Assembly: GCA_016714045.1 (NCBI GenBank) | Contig: JADJNY010000004.1 | Location: 1-64,000 of the forward strand | DNA length: 64,000 nucleotides | Source: Planctomycetota bacterium | Lineage (GTDB): Bacteria; Planctomycetota; UBA1135; GCA-002686595 | Direction: 5' to 3' | In this document: in pieces, positions 1-7,739 of the stretch | Numbering within the stretch: the stretch's first letter is position 1 | Layout: each line of letters starts with the position of its first letter | The notes under the pieces: model-generated | The model's input: only the letters and a program-made list of their open reading frames with translations | The model's database searches: none | What the model was told of the DNA's origin: nothing | Position numbers and translations under genes: made by a program

Positions 1-1082
1 GACGCCCGCCGAGTTCTTGTGCGTGTCTAGGCGGCAGTTCTTTAGCTCGGTGAATACTTCATTGATTCTGGCGCTTCGGATCTCGCACCTGAATCCAGGG
101 GGCACTAGACTTCGCGATTTCTTCGCTGTTGTAGGACGCTTTCTTGGGGAGGGAGTCGACGCAGCTTTCGCGCCTCCCTTGCCGAGGAGATCCATCGCCG
201 TAAACGACCCCTTTGTCTTGCCGGGCGTACTCTCGGGCTTGATGCTCTTCACATAGCTCTCGATCTCCTTCGCCGTGTTGTGTGTGCGAGATGTGACCTT
301 CTCAGTAGCAACGTCAGAGATAATCCGCGCAAAACCCTTCTTGAACTCTTCAGGCTTGATTTTGCCCTTGACGTTGCCGTCTGCGTCGAACTCGATGCCG
401 AGCCACTCGCGGACGTGCTTATTGTCGAGCAATCGGTCAACGGTTGAAGCAGGCCAGCTCCGGGGGTCCTGGACTCGGGACCGCACCTCGTCCGTCATCG
501 CTTCGAGGTTGCATGCCACGCGATACATGCCGTAGGAACGGAGAAACTCAGCCACTTGACTGTGTGGGAAGCCGACCATCGCCGCGACTTCGGTGACGGT
601 CATCCCATCGTCAACGAGGGTTCGAAGTAGCGCCCTTGCTGAACTGGCTTTCCACTTCTGGATTTGTTCGATCGTGTGTCGGTTCAATCAAAGGGGCCGC
701 AGCTTTTCGAGAAGGAGCGAAACAACGGGCACCTTCGAGATCGCGCTCGTATCAACCCCCTGAGCGAGTTTACGGAACTTCGGCTTATAAGTCTCAGGTG
801 CGGCGTCCGGGCTAATGAGACACTTGAGAGCCGCGAGACGGCGGTTTCCCTCAAGAATAATCTTCTTCCCGTCCTCCTCCACCCCGATCATACCTCGGTT
901 GGGTAGTAGCCGCGCTGGGCGATCTTTTGCGGCATCTAGTACGTCGTCATGCACGACGAGCTCAGCAATGATCTCGCGGCTATCTAGGGCGTTGCTCTGG
1001 CGGGAATCCGAGCGTTCTGCGGGTCCAGCGCAAGGCCCGTGACGGACTGATCTAGCTTCGTCTTCCAACTACCGAATGCCAT
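1..1082 (-). pseudogene. ParB-like (ParB/Srx N-terminal domain) protein, frame broken, C-terminus off the left edge
   Basis: Start is ATG at 1082 (MAFGSWKTKLDQSVTG). Read with frame changes, the product shows DPQNARIP, then LVVHDDVLDAAK, IAQRGYYPTE, VEEDGKKIILEGNRRLAALK, APSRKAAAPLIE, NRHTIEQIQKW, a helix-turn-helix-like stretch (MTVTEVAAMVGFPHSQVAEF) and FLRSYGMYRVAC, then a K/P/S-rich linker and a C-terminal part (LVPPGFRCEIRSARINEV). This is the layout of ParB-like proteins common in mobile and defence islands. The EGNRRLAALK motif is the ParB nucleotide/DNA-binding box. About five single-base shifts are needed between 1030 and 680, largely compensating each other; one frame meets a stop at 688-690 while the next part continues in that same frame. 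Either a decaying gene or sequence error. GC is lower than the host. The specific role is unknown. Confidence 0.7.
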
Positions 1083-1090
1083 GCGAGGGG

Positions 1091-1168
1091 CTCCGACGTG
1101 TGACTATCCCGCGCGGCTCGGGCGCAAACGCGACCGTCTCCGTAGGCGGGTCTCCGACGTGGGATAGT
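1091..1168. promoter_or_regulatory. direct and inverted repeats in the divergent promoter region
   Basis: CTCCGACGTG occurs at 1091-1100 and 1152-1161. ACTATCCC at 1103-1110 is the reverse complement of GGGATAGT at 1161-1168. The site lies between the divergent starts of the ParB-like gene (1082) and the DUF1580-like gene (1325). An operator for one of the element's regulators is plausible but inferred from position only. Confidence 0.3.
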
Positions 1169-1324
1169 AGCGGCGGCAGGTCACGAAGGCCACCGATCAT
1201 CCGTGCCGCCCATGACCAGTTGTTTGAGGCCCCACCCGGGACCCTGCACCTGCGCCTGAAGTTGGCAGAACGACTTCTTCGACGTATCGCCCACCCATGT
1301 CACGGCACGACCATCCTATTGACC

Positions 1325-1672
1325 ATGAAGGAATCGAAGGTCGAGGTTCCGGTGCGCGCCGCTGACCTCATTCCCCTTGAAGGGGTCCCATCCATGTTGC
1401 CCACCCACCCGGACCGCAGCACGGTCTATCGGTGGGCCGTGAAGGGCTGCTCCGGGGTCCGCCTGAGAACCGTCTCCGTCGGCCGGGCGCGGCATACCAC
1501 TGAGCTGTGGCTCTTCACGTTCTTTGAGGAGGTTGCAGCTGCGCGAGAGCGGCAGGCGGCGTCCCCGTCGCTTGCCCCGCGTTCCATCAGGAACCAATGC
1601 AAGGAAACGGACGTTCAGCGGACCCGAACGGCAGCAATCCTCCGGGCCCATGGTCTGTCCGAGTCTGGTTGA
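1325..1672 (+). CDS. DUF1580-like element-encoded small protein (putative excisionase/regulator)
   Basis: 115 residues beginning MKESKVEVPVRAADL. The central motif STVYRWAVKGCSGVRLRT followed by ELWLFTFFEEV matches the pattern of DUF1580-type proteins, which combine a MerR/excisionase-like helix-turn-helix with a short C-terminal helix and are found beside tyrosine recombinases in planctomycetes. The frame is open upstream to 1076, but the ATG at 1325 begins at the domain. It ends 1 bp before the end of the convergently transcribed integrase. By family and position it probably directs or controls recombination; no experimental function is assumed. Confidence 0.65.
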   Translation: MKESKVEVPVRAADLIPLEGVPSMLPTHPDRSTVYRWAVKGCSGVRLRTVSVGRARHTTELWLFTFFEEVAAARERQAASPSLAPRSIRNQCKETDVQRTRTAAILRAHGLSESG

Positions 1673-1673
1673 G

Positions 1674-2867
1674 TCACCCGAGCTCCGCCATCGTCTTAGC
1701 CGCGAGCTGCGTGTCGATCTCGGCGTAGATCTCCGTGACTGCCGCGCTTGCGTGGCCGAGCACCGTCCGCGCTGCTTCGAGGCCTCGCTCCTTTCGGATT
1801 CGAGTAGCGGCCGCGTGTCGCAGCTGGTTCGGGCTCCACAGGAGAACGCCCGCTGAGACGCACGCGCGCCGCACGGCACCCTGAAGCGAGTTCGGGGTGT
1901 AGGACTCACTCGGCTGCTTCTCCGGCTGTCGCTTCCGATCGCGAGCCTGTCGCCTTTCGTGAGACGGCCACAGCGGCGTCCTCCGCGCCTGTTTCCGCGC
2001 AGCACGCATCTCCGCGAGCGCGTCTCGGGGGCTGAAGAGCGGGAGCTCGGGATCGGGTGCGGGAACACGCGCCGTGAACTTCTTAAGCACGTCCTGCGCA
2101 CGTGGCCCCAGCGGGATCACCCGCTCACGCCCGTGGTGTTCGCTCTTGTGGGTGCGAGGGCGATAGAACCACACCGTCCCCGACCGATCGAGGTCGGCAA
2201 CGCGGAGCTGGCAAGCCTCTCCCGGCCTCATCCCGGTGTGCCACATGAGCTCGACGAGCCCAGCAACTTGCCGGGTCAGGTGCGGGAGCACGGCCTCGAC
2301 ATGCGCCCACGAAACGGGCATGACCCGCTTCCCCTCCTTCGCGGCGGATCGGCCGCGCTTCAGTGCGCGAAGCGCTCGCAGCGCTCCGTACACCTCCGCC
2401 CCGCACAGCTCTTCTTCGGTTGCCCAGCCGAAGAGCCGGACCATGCGGTTGACTCGGTCGTTGATCGTCTTTCGCGCGAGTCCGCGGGCAATCAGCTGCT
2501 CGCGCACGGTCTTGAGCTGGCGGATGCCGAACTCTCCCACGGGAAGCGTGCCGTACAGCGCGAGCAAGGGGCGCACGGCGTCCCGGAGGTTCTCGACCTC
2601 ACGGGTCGGTGTCCCGTCGGGACGGCAGTAGAACCGCTGCGCGAACTCCAAGTAGGAGGCCACGAGGTCCGCCACGCGCATCTTGTCCGCGTGTCGGGAA
2701 GGCGGAAGACGGCGGCCGTTCGCCGTCCACTCCGCCAGGGTCCGGCTGAAGCGCTGGTGCGTCTCAGGATCGTCGTACGGGCCGAACCAGACCTGGCGCC
2801 CATCGAGCCGGGCGTAGGCGTGACCTGAGCGCTTGTGGCGCCGCAGGGTCGGTGATCTCTTGCTCAT
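1674..2867 (-). CDS. tyrosine-type site-specific recombinase (integrase)
   Basis: 397 residues. The N-terminal SAM-like core-binding region spans about residues 60-165 and the catalytic domain about 185-385. Catalytic residues visible are R214 in HTGMRPGEA, K241 in RTHKSEHH, R350 in SPNQLRHAAATR, H372 in VLGHASAAV and nucleophile Y381. The first histidine of the usual HxxR box is replaced by N347. The R/K-rich insertion RRQARDRKRQPEKQ near 305-318 may contact DNA. It is transcribed away from the tRNA-Val gene whose 3' end lies 112 bp upstream of its start, the expected arrangement for an element that uses a tRNA as attachment site. Confidence 0.93.
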   Translation of the reverse strand: MSKRSPTLRRHKRSGHAYARLDGRQVWFGPYDDPETHQRFSRTLAEWTANGRRLPPSRHADKMRVADLVASYLEFAQRFYCRPDGTPTREVENLRDAVRPLLALYGTLPVGEFGIRQLKTVREQLIARGLARKTINDRVNRMVRLFGWATEEELCGAEVYGALRALRALKRGRSAAKEGKRVMPVSWAHVEAVLPHLTRQVAGLVELMWHTGMRPGEACQLRVADLDRSGTVWFYRPRTHKSEHHGRERVIPLGPRAQDVLKKFTARVPAPDPELPLFSPRDALAEMRAARKQARRTPLWPSHERRQARDRKRQPEKQPSESYTPNSLQGAVRRACVSAGVLLWSPNQLRHAAATRIRKERGLEAARTVLGHASAAVTEIYAEIDTQLAAKTMAELG

Positions 2868-2978
2868 CGCGGTCCTCGTCGTCGAGAAGGACGTGGATCA
2901 GTGACGATCCAAGCTTTCGAGGGTCGCGTCGCCTGCAGCAGGTGATCAGCGCAAGTGCGCCACAGCCGCGAGTTGAGA

Positions 2979-3054
2979 TGGTGGGCAACACAGGATTCGA
3001 ACCTGTAACCTCCACGCTGTGAACATGGCACTCTACCGATTGAGTTAGTTGCCC
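2979..3054 (-). tRNA. tRNA-Val (anticodon CAC), CCA encoded
   Basis: On the minus strand a full cloverleaf can be drawn: acceptor GGGCAAC/GTTGCCC, T8-A9, D-stem ACTC/GAGT, anticodon stem CCATG/CGTGG with loop TTCACAG (anticodon CAC, reading GUG), variable loop AGGTT, T-stem ACAGG/CCTGT with loop TTCGAAT, discriminator A, then CCA. Its 3' end faces the integrase gene, so it is the likely integration target. Confidence 0.92.
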
Positions 3055-3193
3055 ACGGAAGAGGGGCGAGAGGATAGCGGGTCGCGCGCGGACTGGCAAG
3101 AGGCGCGCGCACGCCGCCGAGGCCTCTGCCCGCGGGCCCAAATCGCCGCGGAAAACGCGCGCTCGGCGTCCTGGGCGCCGATGCGCCCGCGCC

Positions 3194-3895
3194 TCACTCC
3201 CCCTTGCCGATCGAGCCCTTCAGGATCTCGTGCAGCCGCGCCTCGGCGCGCCGCAGCATCATGCGCACGGCGTCCTCGGTCTTGCCGCCCATGATCTCGC
3301 CCGCTTCGCGCAGCTGACGCCCTTCGAAGAACACGAGCGTGATCGCCTGCCGATGCTCGGGCGTGAGCTCCTCGAGCGCCTTGCGCAGGTACTCGAAGTT
3401 CTCCCCGCGCGACACCTGCATGGTGACCGACAGGTCCTTGCTCGGCGGCTCGATCGTCTGGAGCGAGTCCGCGTTGTTGTCGACGGCGACCTCCATCCCG
3501 CGCTCGCGCCCCGAGTCCCGCTTTCCCGCCGAGTAGTACTCGGCCTTGTCACGGATCTTGTTCTGCAGGATCTGCGCGAGCCACCGCACGAGCGAGCTCT
3601 CGCCGCGGTACTCGAAGTTCGCGAAGTCGCGCGTCGCCTCGCGGAACGTCGTCTGCGCGAGGTCGTCGGGCTCTTCCTTCATCCGCAGCGCGCGCCGATC
3701 TTGCGGCGCGCGAGCTCGACCATGAGCGTGTGGTAGCGTGAAGAGGTCGTTCAGCGCCGCGACGTCCCCGGCGCGAGCGCGCGCGACGAGCTTGCCCGTC
3801 TCGTCGCTCTCGAAGCCGGCGGGGAGCTGGAAGTCGACGCGCTCACTCCCCGCCTGACCTTCCCCGCTGCCGCCCGTCTCCTTGGAGTCGTTCAT
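3194..3895 (-). CDS. ECF-type RNA polymerase sigma factor, with about 20 residues out of frame
   Basis: 233 residues from ATG at 3895 (MNDSKETGGSGEG). Region 2 is recognisable in EEPDDLAQTTFREATRDF and SSLVRWLAQILQNKIRD; region 4 in LEELTPEHRQAITLVFFEG and REAGEIMGGKTEDAVRMMLR. Between about 3745 and 3690 the open frame reads a proline/histidine/arginine stretch, while another frame gives the expected RYHTLMVELARRKIGAR. The simplest reading is loss of a CG dinucleotide near 3742 and one C near 3690, which together restore frame. The ORF stays open, but sigma region 2.1 would be scrambled if this is real. The promoter specificity is unknown. Confidence 0.8.
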   Translation of the reverse strand: MNDSKETGGSGEGQAGSERVDFQLPAGFESDETGKLVARARAGDVAALNDLFTLPHAHGRARAPQDRRALRMKEEPDDLAQTTFREATRDFANFEYRGESSLVRWLAQILQNKIRDKAEYYSAGKRDSGRERGMEVAVDNNADSLQTIEPPSKDLSVTMQVSRGENFEYLRKALEELTPEHRQAITLVFFEGRQLREAGEIMGGKTEDAVRMMLRRAEARLHEILKGSIGKGE

Positions 3896-3975
3896 GTCGT
3901 GGGGAGAGCCTAGCGCCTCACGCGGCCCACGGCCACGCCGGCTGGTCGGCCGGGGACCTGCGCGACTCGCGGTGC

Positions 3976-4047
3976 TCACCCGCGCCGCCCGGGTGCGCGC
4001 GGTTCGCGGTGTTCACCCGCGCCGCCCGGGTGCGCGCGGTTCGCGGT
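3976..4047. repeat. 37-bp tandem repeat, two copies
   Basis: The unit beginning TCACCCGCGCCGCCCGGGTG is at 3976-4012 and is repeated almost exactly from 4013. It lies between ligA and the ECF sigma gene. No protein is encoded here. Confidence 0.8.
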
Positions 4048-4088
4048 GCGTCCTGAGCACCCACGGGGTCCGCGCGGCTCGCGGCGCG

Positions 4089-6368
4089 TCACGCGCGCCC
4101 GACGTGCGCCAGGAACTCGGGCTCGAGGAGCACCTTCACCCCGAGCTCCTCCGCCTTCTTCGCCTTGCTGCCGGGTTTGCCCCCGACGACGAGGAAGTCC
4201 GTCTTCGCGCTGACGGAGCTGCCGACCTTGCCGCCCTGGTCCTCGACGATCTGCTTCGCCTCCGCGCGGCCGAGCCCCTCGAGGGTGCCCGTGAACACGA
4301 CCGTCTTGCCCGCGAAGAAGCCGTCGCCGGCCGTCGCGGCCGGCGCGACGAGCTCGACGCCGCCGTCGAGGAGGCGCTGTACGGAGGCCGCGTTCGCTGG
4401 CTCCCCGAACCAGCCCGCGACGCGCGCCGCGACCTCGGGTCCGATGCCGTCGACGTGCTGGAGCTCGTCGAAGGTCGCGCGGCGGAGCTTGTCGAGCCCG
4501 TGGAAGTGGTTCGCGAGCAGGCGCGCGGTCGCGGGGCCGACCTCGGGGATCGCGAGCGCGACGAGGAAGCGCGCGAGCGTGACCTGGCGGTGCGCCGCGA
4601 GCTCCGCGAACAGGTTGTCGACGCTCTTCTCGCCCCAGCGCTCGAGCTCGAGCAGCTTTGCGCGCGTCGCGGGGTCGCGGTCGAGGTGGAACACGTCCGC
4701 GGGCGTCGCGATCAGGCGCGCGTCGTAGAGCTGTGCGAGCTGCTTCTCGCCGAGCCCTTCGATCTCGAACGCGTCGCCCGAAACGAGGATCAGCGCGCGC
4801 CCGACGAGCTGCGGCGGACACGCGGCGTTCGTGCAGCGCCAGTACTTGCCCTCCTGCACGACCGCGCCGGAGCACGCGGGGCAGCGCTCGGGCATCGTCC
4901 ACGTCTCGCGCCAGCGCCACGCGACGCCGTAGCGCACGCGCGGGGGCGCGGAGCTCGCGCTCGCGGCGCGGGTCGCGTCGTATGTGCTCGACGGGTTCGC
5001 TTCCTTCGCTCCCTTCGCGCCGTTCGTCGGGCTGGTCGTGCTCGACGTGCTCGATGAGTGCTCCGCACCGGTCGCGCTCGATGTCGCGCTCGCCTCCGCG
5101 GACACCTCGCCGGCCTCGCGCACCTCGTCGGGCACGTTCGCGTCCCAATCGGCGGGCGCGTCGCCTTCGGCCGCCTTCGCGACGCCGAGGATCTGCGGGA
5201 TCACGTCGCCCGCGCGCCGCAGGAACACGCGGTCGCCGATCTTCACGCCGAGCGTCGCGACGTAGTCCGCGTTGTGCAGCGTCGCGTGGCGCACCGTGAC
5301 GCCGCCGACCTCGACGGGGTCGACGTGCGCGCGCGGCGTGAGCCGGCCGCCGTTGCCGACCATCGTCTCGATCGCGCGCAGCGTGGTCGACACCTCGAGC
5401 GCCGCGAACTTGTGGGCGTACTGCCAGCGCGTCGAGCGCGCGGTCGTGCCGAGGCGCGCGCGCAGGTCGAGCCGGTTCAGCTTCGCGACGACGCCGTCCA
5501 TGTCGAACGGGATCGCGTCGCGCCGCGCCTCGAGCTCGTCGTGGTACGCGATGCACGCGTCGATGCCGCGCACGAGCCGCGCGTGCCCCGAGTCGGGGAA
5601 GCCCCAGTCGCGCAGCGCCGCGGAGACCTCGGCCTGCGTCGCGAAGTCCTGCGCCTCGAGGCCCGGCGACGACCAGAAGTGGAACTCGAGCGGGTAGCGC
5701 GCGACTTCAGACGGGTCGTTGCGCCGCAGAGCGCCCGCGACCGTGTTGCGCGGGTTCGCGAACGTGTCGAGGCCCTGCTCCGCGCGCTCGGCGTTGAACG
5801 CGGCGAAGCGCTTGCGGTCGATCAGGACCTCGCCGCGCACCTCGAGGCGCGCGGGGAACGGCCGGCGCGAACCGTCGAGCGCGAGCGGCAGGTTGCGCAC
5901 TGTGCGCAGGTTCTGCGTGACGTCCTCGCCGCGCTCGCCGTCGCCGCGGTTCAGGCCTTGGACGAGCTTCCCGTCCTCGTACACGAGCGCCGCGCTCACG
6001 CCGTCGAACTTCGGCTCGACCATCCACTCGAGGTCGGCGTCCTCGAGCTTCAGGAAGCGCAGGATGCGCGCCTCGAACTCGCGCACCTCGTCGTTCGTGA
6101 AGAGGCTGTCGATCGAGAGCATCGGCACGCGGTGCGCGACGGTCGCGAAGCCGCTGCCCTCAGGGAGCGGCGCGCCGACGCGCTGCGTCGGGCTGTCGGG
6201 CGTCACGAGCTCGGGGTGCGCCGCTTCGAGCGCCTTCAGCTCGCGGAAGAGCCGGTCGTACTCCGCGTCGGAGACCTCGGGACGGCCTTCGACGTAATAG
6301 AGGCGATCGTGGCGCCGGATCGCGGCGCGCAGCTCGTCGATGCGGGCGTGCGTCGGCTTCTTGGCCAT
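4089..6368 (-). CDS. ligA: NAD-dependent DNA ligase
   Basis: 759 residues. Ligase domains in order: Ia/adenylation with the nucleotidyl-lysine motif EPKFDGV (K120), downstream motif NPRNTVAGALRR near 205-216 and DMDGVVAKLN near 289-298, OB-fold with TLHNADYV and GDVIPQI (361-393), zinc finger with C496, C499, C512 and C517, helix-hairpin-helix repeats (PEVGPATA, VDGIGPEVA) and a C-terminal BRCT domain (KTVVFTGTLEGL). It seals nicks in replication and repair using NAD. It is longer than the roughly 670 residues usual for LigA because of a Ser/Thr/Ala-rich insertion at about 400-490 between OB fold and zinc finger. It lies 29 bp after the cytidine deaminase gene, probably co-transcribed. Confidence 0.97.
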   Translation of the reverse strand: MAKKPTHARIDELRAAIRRHDRLYYVEGRPEVSDAEYDRLFRELKALEAAHPELVTPDSPTQRVGAPLPEGSGFATVAHRVPMLSIDSLFTNDEVREFEARILRFLKLEDADLEWMVEPKFDGVSAALVYEDGKLVQGLNRGDGERGEDVTQNLRTVRNLPLALDGSRRPFPARLEVRGEVLIDRKRFAAFNAERAEQGLDTFANPRNTVAGALRRNDPSEVARYPLEFHFWSSPGLEAQDFATQAEVSAALRDWGFPDSGHARLVRGIDACIAYHDELEARRDAIPFDMDGVVAKLNRLDLRARLGTTARSTRWQYAHKFAALEVSTTLRAIETMVGNGGRLTPRAHVDPVEVGGVTVRHATLHNADYVATLGVKIGDRVFLRRAGDVIPQILGVAKAAEGDAPADWDANVPDEVREAGEVSAEASATSSATGAEHSSSTSSTTSPTNGAKGAKEANPSSTYDATRAASASSAPPRVRYGVAWRWRETWTMPERCPACSGAVVQEGKYWRCTNAACPPQLVGRALILVSGDAFEIEGLGEKQLAQLYDARLIATPADVFHLDRDPATRAKLLELERWGEKSVDNLFAELAAHRQVTLARFLVALAIPEVGPATARLLANHFHGLDKLRRATFDELQHVDGIGPEVAARVAGWFGEPANAASVQRLLDGGVELVAPAATAGDGFFAGKTVVFTGTLEGLGRAEAKQIVEDQGGKVGSSVSAKTDFLVVGGKPGSKAKKAEELGVKVLLEPEFLAHVGRA

Positions 6369-6397
6369 CGTGGGTCGAGTCGGCGGAGGAGTTGGAG

Positions 6398-6955
6398 CTA
6401 GCGCAGATCACGCGGAGAGAACGCGTGCGGGAGGAGCTCGTCGAGGCGCGCTTCGCGCACGGGCCCGCGCGGGCCCGCGACGAGCACGCGCAGGCCGGGC
6501 GCGAACTCCTGCAGCGTCTGGCGGCACGCGCCGCACGGCATCAGCGGCTCCTTCGTGCTCGACGCGATCGCGATCGTCGTGAAGCGCGTCGCGCCCTCGG
6601 AGACGGCCTTCACGACGGCGACGCGTTCGGCGCAGAGCGTCAGGCCGTAGCTCGCGTTCTCGACGTTGCAGCCCGTGAAGGCGCGCCCGTCGTTCGTCAG
6701 GAGCGCCGCGCCCACGCGCACGCCCGAGTACGGGCTGTGCGCGCGGCGCATCGCGCGGCGGGCGGCGTCGACGAGCTCGGCGTCCGACGCCTGCGCGCGC
6801 TTCCCGCCCGACGCGGGGCCACCGCGCGCGCGCGCGGCTCGCGGCGCGGAACCGGCGCGCGCGCGCGACGTGCGTGAAGCGGACTCGGCGCGTGCGCGCG
6901 GAGCTCGCGACCCGGAGCCGGGCGAACCGGCGCCGGAGTCGGCGCGCGGCGACAC
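6398..6955 (-). CDS. cdd: cytidine deaminase with long low-complexity N-terminus
   Basis: The C-terminal ~130 residues form a standard zinc-dependent cytidine deaminase: SPYSGVRVGAALLT, GCNVENASYGLTLCAERVAV (zinc Cys and catalytic Glu) and PCGACRQTL (two zinc Cys). It converts cytidine or deoxycytidine to the uridine form in pyrimidine salvage. No start codon exists close to the domain; GTG at 6955 is chosen because it is the first after the upstream gene ends at 6987. GTG at 7027 and TTG at 7063 are alternatives that overlap that gene. The resulting N-terminus is an Arg/Ala/Gly/Ser-rich tail made of imperfect short repeats, unusual for this family. Start confidence is low, function high. Confidence 0.85.
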   Translation of the reverse strand: MSPRADSGAGSPGSGSRAPRARAESASRTSRARAGSAPRAARARGGPASGGKRAQASDAELVDAARRAMRRAHSPYSGVRVGAALLTNDGRAFTGCNVENASYGLTLCAERVAVVKAVSEGATRFTTIAIASSTKEPLMPCGACRQTLQEFAPGLRVLVAGPRGPVREARLDELLPHAFSPRDLR

Positions 6956-6986
6956 GGAGCCGGCGCGGGCCGCCGTCGGCGCGGCC

Positions 6987-7499
6987 TCAGAACGGATACC
7001 CTTCGTCGTCTTCGTTCGGCGTTTCACTCGGCTGAGATTCGCGCCTCGCCCCCCACCCGTCAACCGGCGCGAGCGATTCGTCCTCGCGCGCGGGCTTCTC
7101 CTCGCGCTCGATCGGAGCGTAGCCGAGGTACGGAACGCGCATGCGCACCTGCTTGCGGCCGGTCATGGGGTCCTCGCGCTCCTCGGGCTCGACCTTGACC
7201 CGCACCTGCAGGTTGACGAGGTCCTTCGTCTCGAGCTCGAGCTCGCCGCGCACGTCGAGCCCGAGCGCCGCGAAGAGCTTCTTCACGCGATAGACACCGC
7301 GCTCGCTCCACGTGACGGAGTCCCACGCCGCAGTGCGGCCGATGTAATCGCCGTCGAGCACCTCGAGGCGGAAGCTCCACCGCACCGAGCCGTCGCGCGC
7401 GCGACCGTCGCGCACCTCGGCGATACGGCAGTTGTGGACCCCCTCGGGAACGGAAACGAACGACTCGACGTCGTCCACGGAGCTGAAATCGAAACGCAT
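6987..7499 (-). CDS. DUF669-like protein (possible ssDNA/replication-associated)
   Basis: 170 residues from ATG at 7499, preceded by GAGGAA. Contains FVSVPEGVHNCRIAEVRDG, RWSFRLEVLDGDYIGRTAAW and LFAALGLDVRGE, the pattern of DUF669-type proteins. Those are small beta-rich proteins in phage and bacterial replication/recombination clusters. The acidic tail (PNEDDEGYPF) resembles the C-terminal tips of single-strand-binding proteins, which is only suggestive. It lies upstream of cdd and ligA in the same orientation. No catalytic motif is seen, so any DNA role is inference. Confidence 0.6.
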   Translation of the reverse strand: MRFDFSSVDDVESFVSVPEGVHNCRIAEVRDGRARDGSVRWSFRLEVLDGDYIGRTAAWDSVTWSERGVYRVKKLFAALGLDVRGELELETKDLVNLQVRVKVEPEEREDPMTGRKQVRMRVPYLGYAPIEREEKPAREDESLAPVDGWGARRESQPSETPNEDDEGYPF

Positions 7500-7739
7500 G
7501 GTTCCTCGCTTCTCCGCGCAGCGGCGCGGGCACGACGCACGACGTCGCGCGCGGCGCGCGGGCATCCTCGATCTCGCTTTCTTTTCGAGGGCGCGCAATC
7601 GTCGGCGCGCGAAGCGGGGAAAACGCGCGCTCGTGCTCCGTGACCCTCGGGCGCGCTCCCGCGGTTTCGGACACGCTCGTGCCGGAGCGCACGGACGCGC
7701 GACTCGTCCGTCGGACGCACCGAGCGGGTGTCGCGCCGT

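Larger units (their letters stand above)
1..2982. mobile_element. right end of an integrative element inserted at tRNA-Val
   Basis: A tyrosine recombinase, a DUF1580-like protein and a ParB-like gene lie immediately beside the 3' end of a tRNA gene, the classic target of this recombinase class. Base composition left of about 1.1 kb is visibly lower in GC than the chromosome to the right. The element would extend off the left edge, and its other junction (a repeat of the tRNA 3' end) is not in the window. The boundary at the tRNA is inferred from gene order, not from a matched att pair. Confidence 0.5.

Noticed and set aside
2979..3054. tRNA-His instead of tRNA-Val
   Set aside because: The seven-base loop TTCACAG places CAC, not GTG, at the anticodon.
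5058..6401. Long open frame antisense to ligA
   Set aside because: Opposite strand has an unambiguous DNA ligase; the antisense translation is low-complexity.
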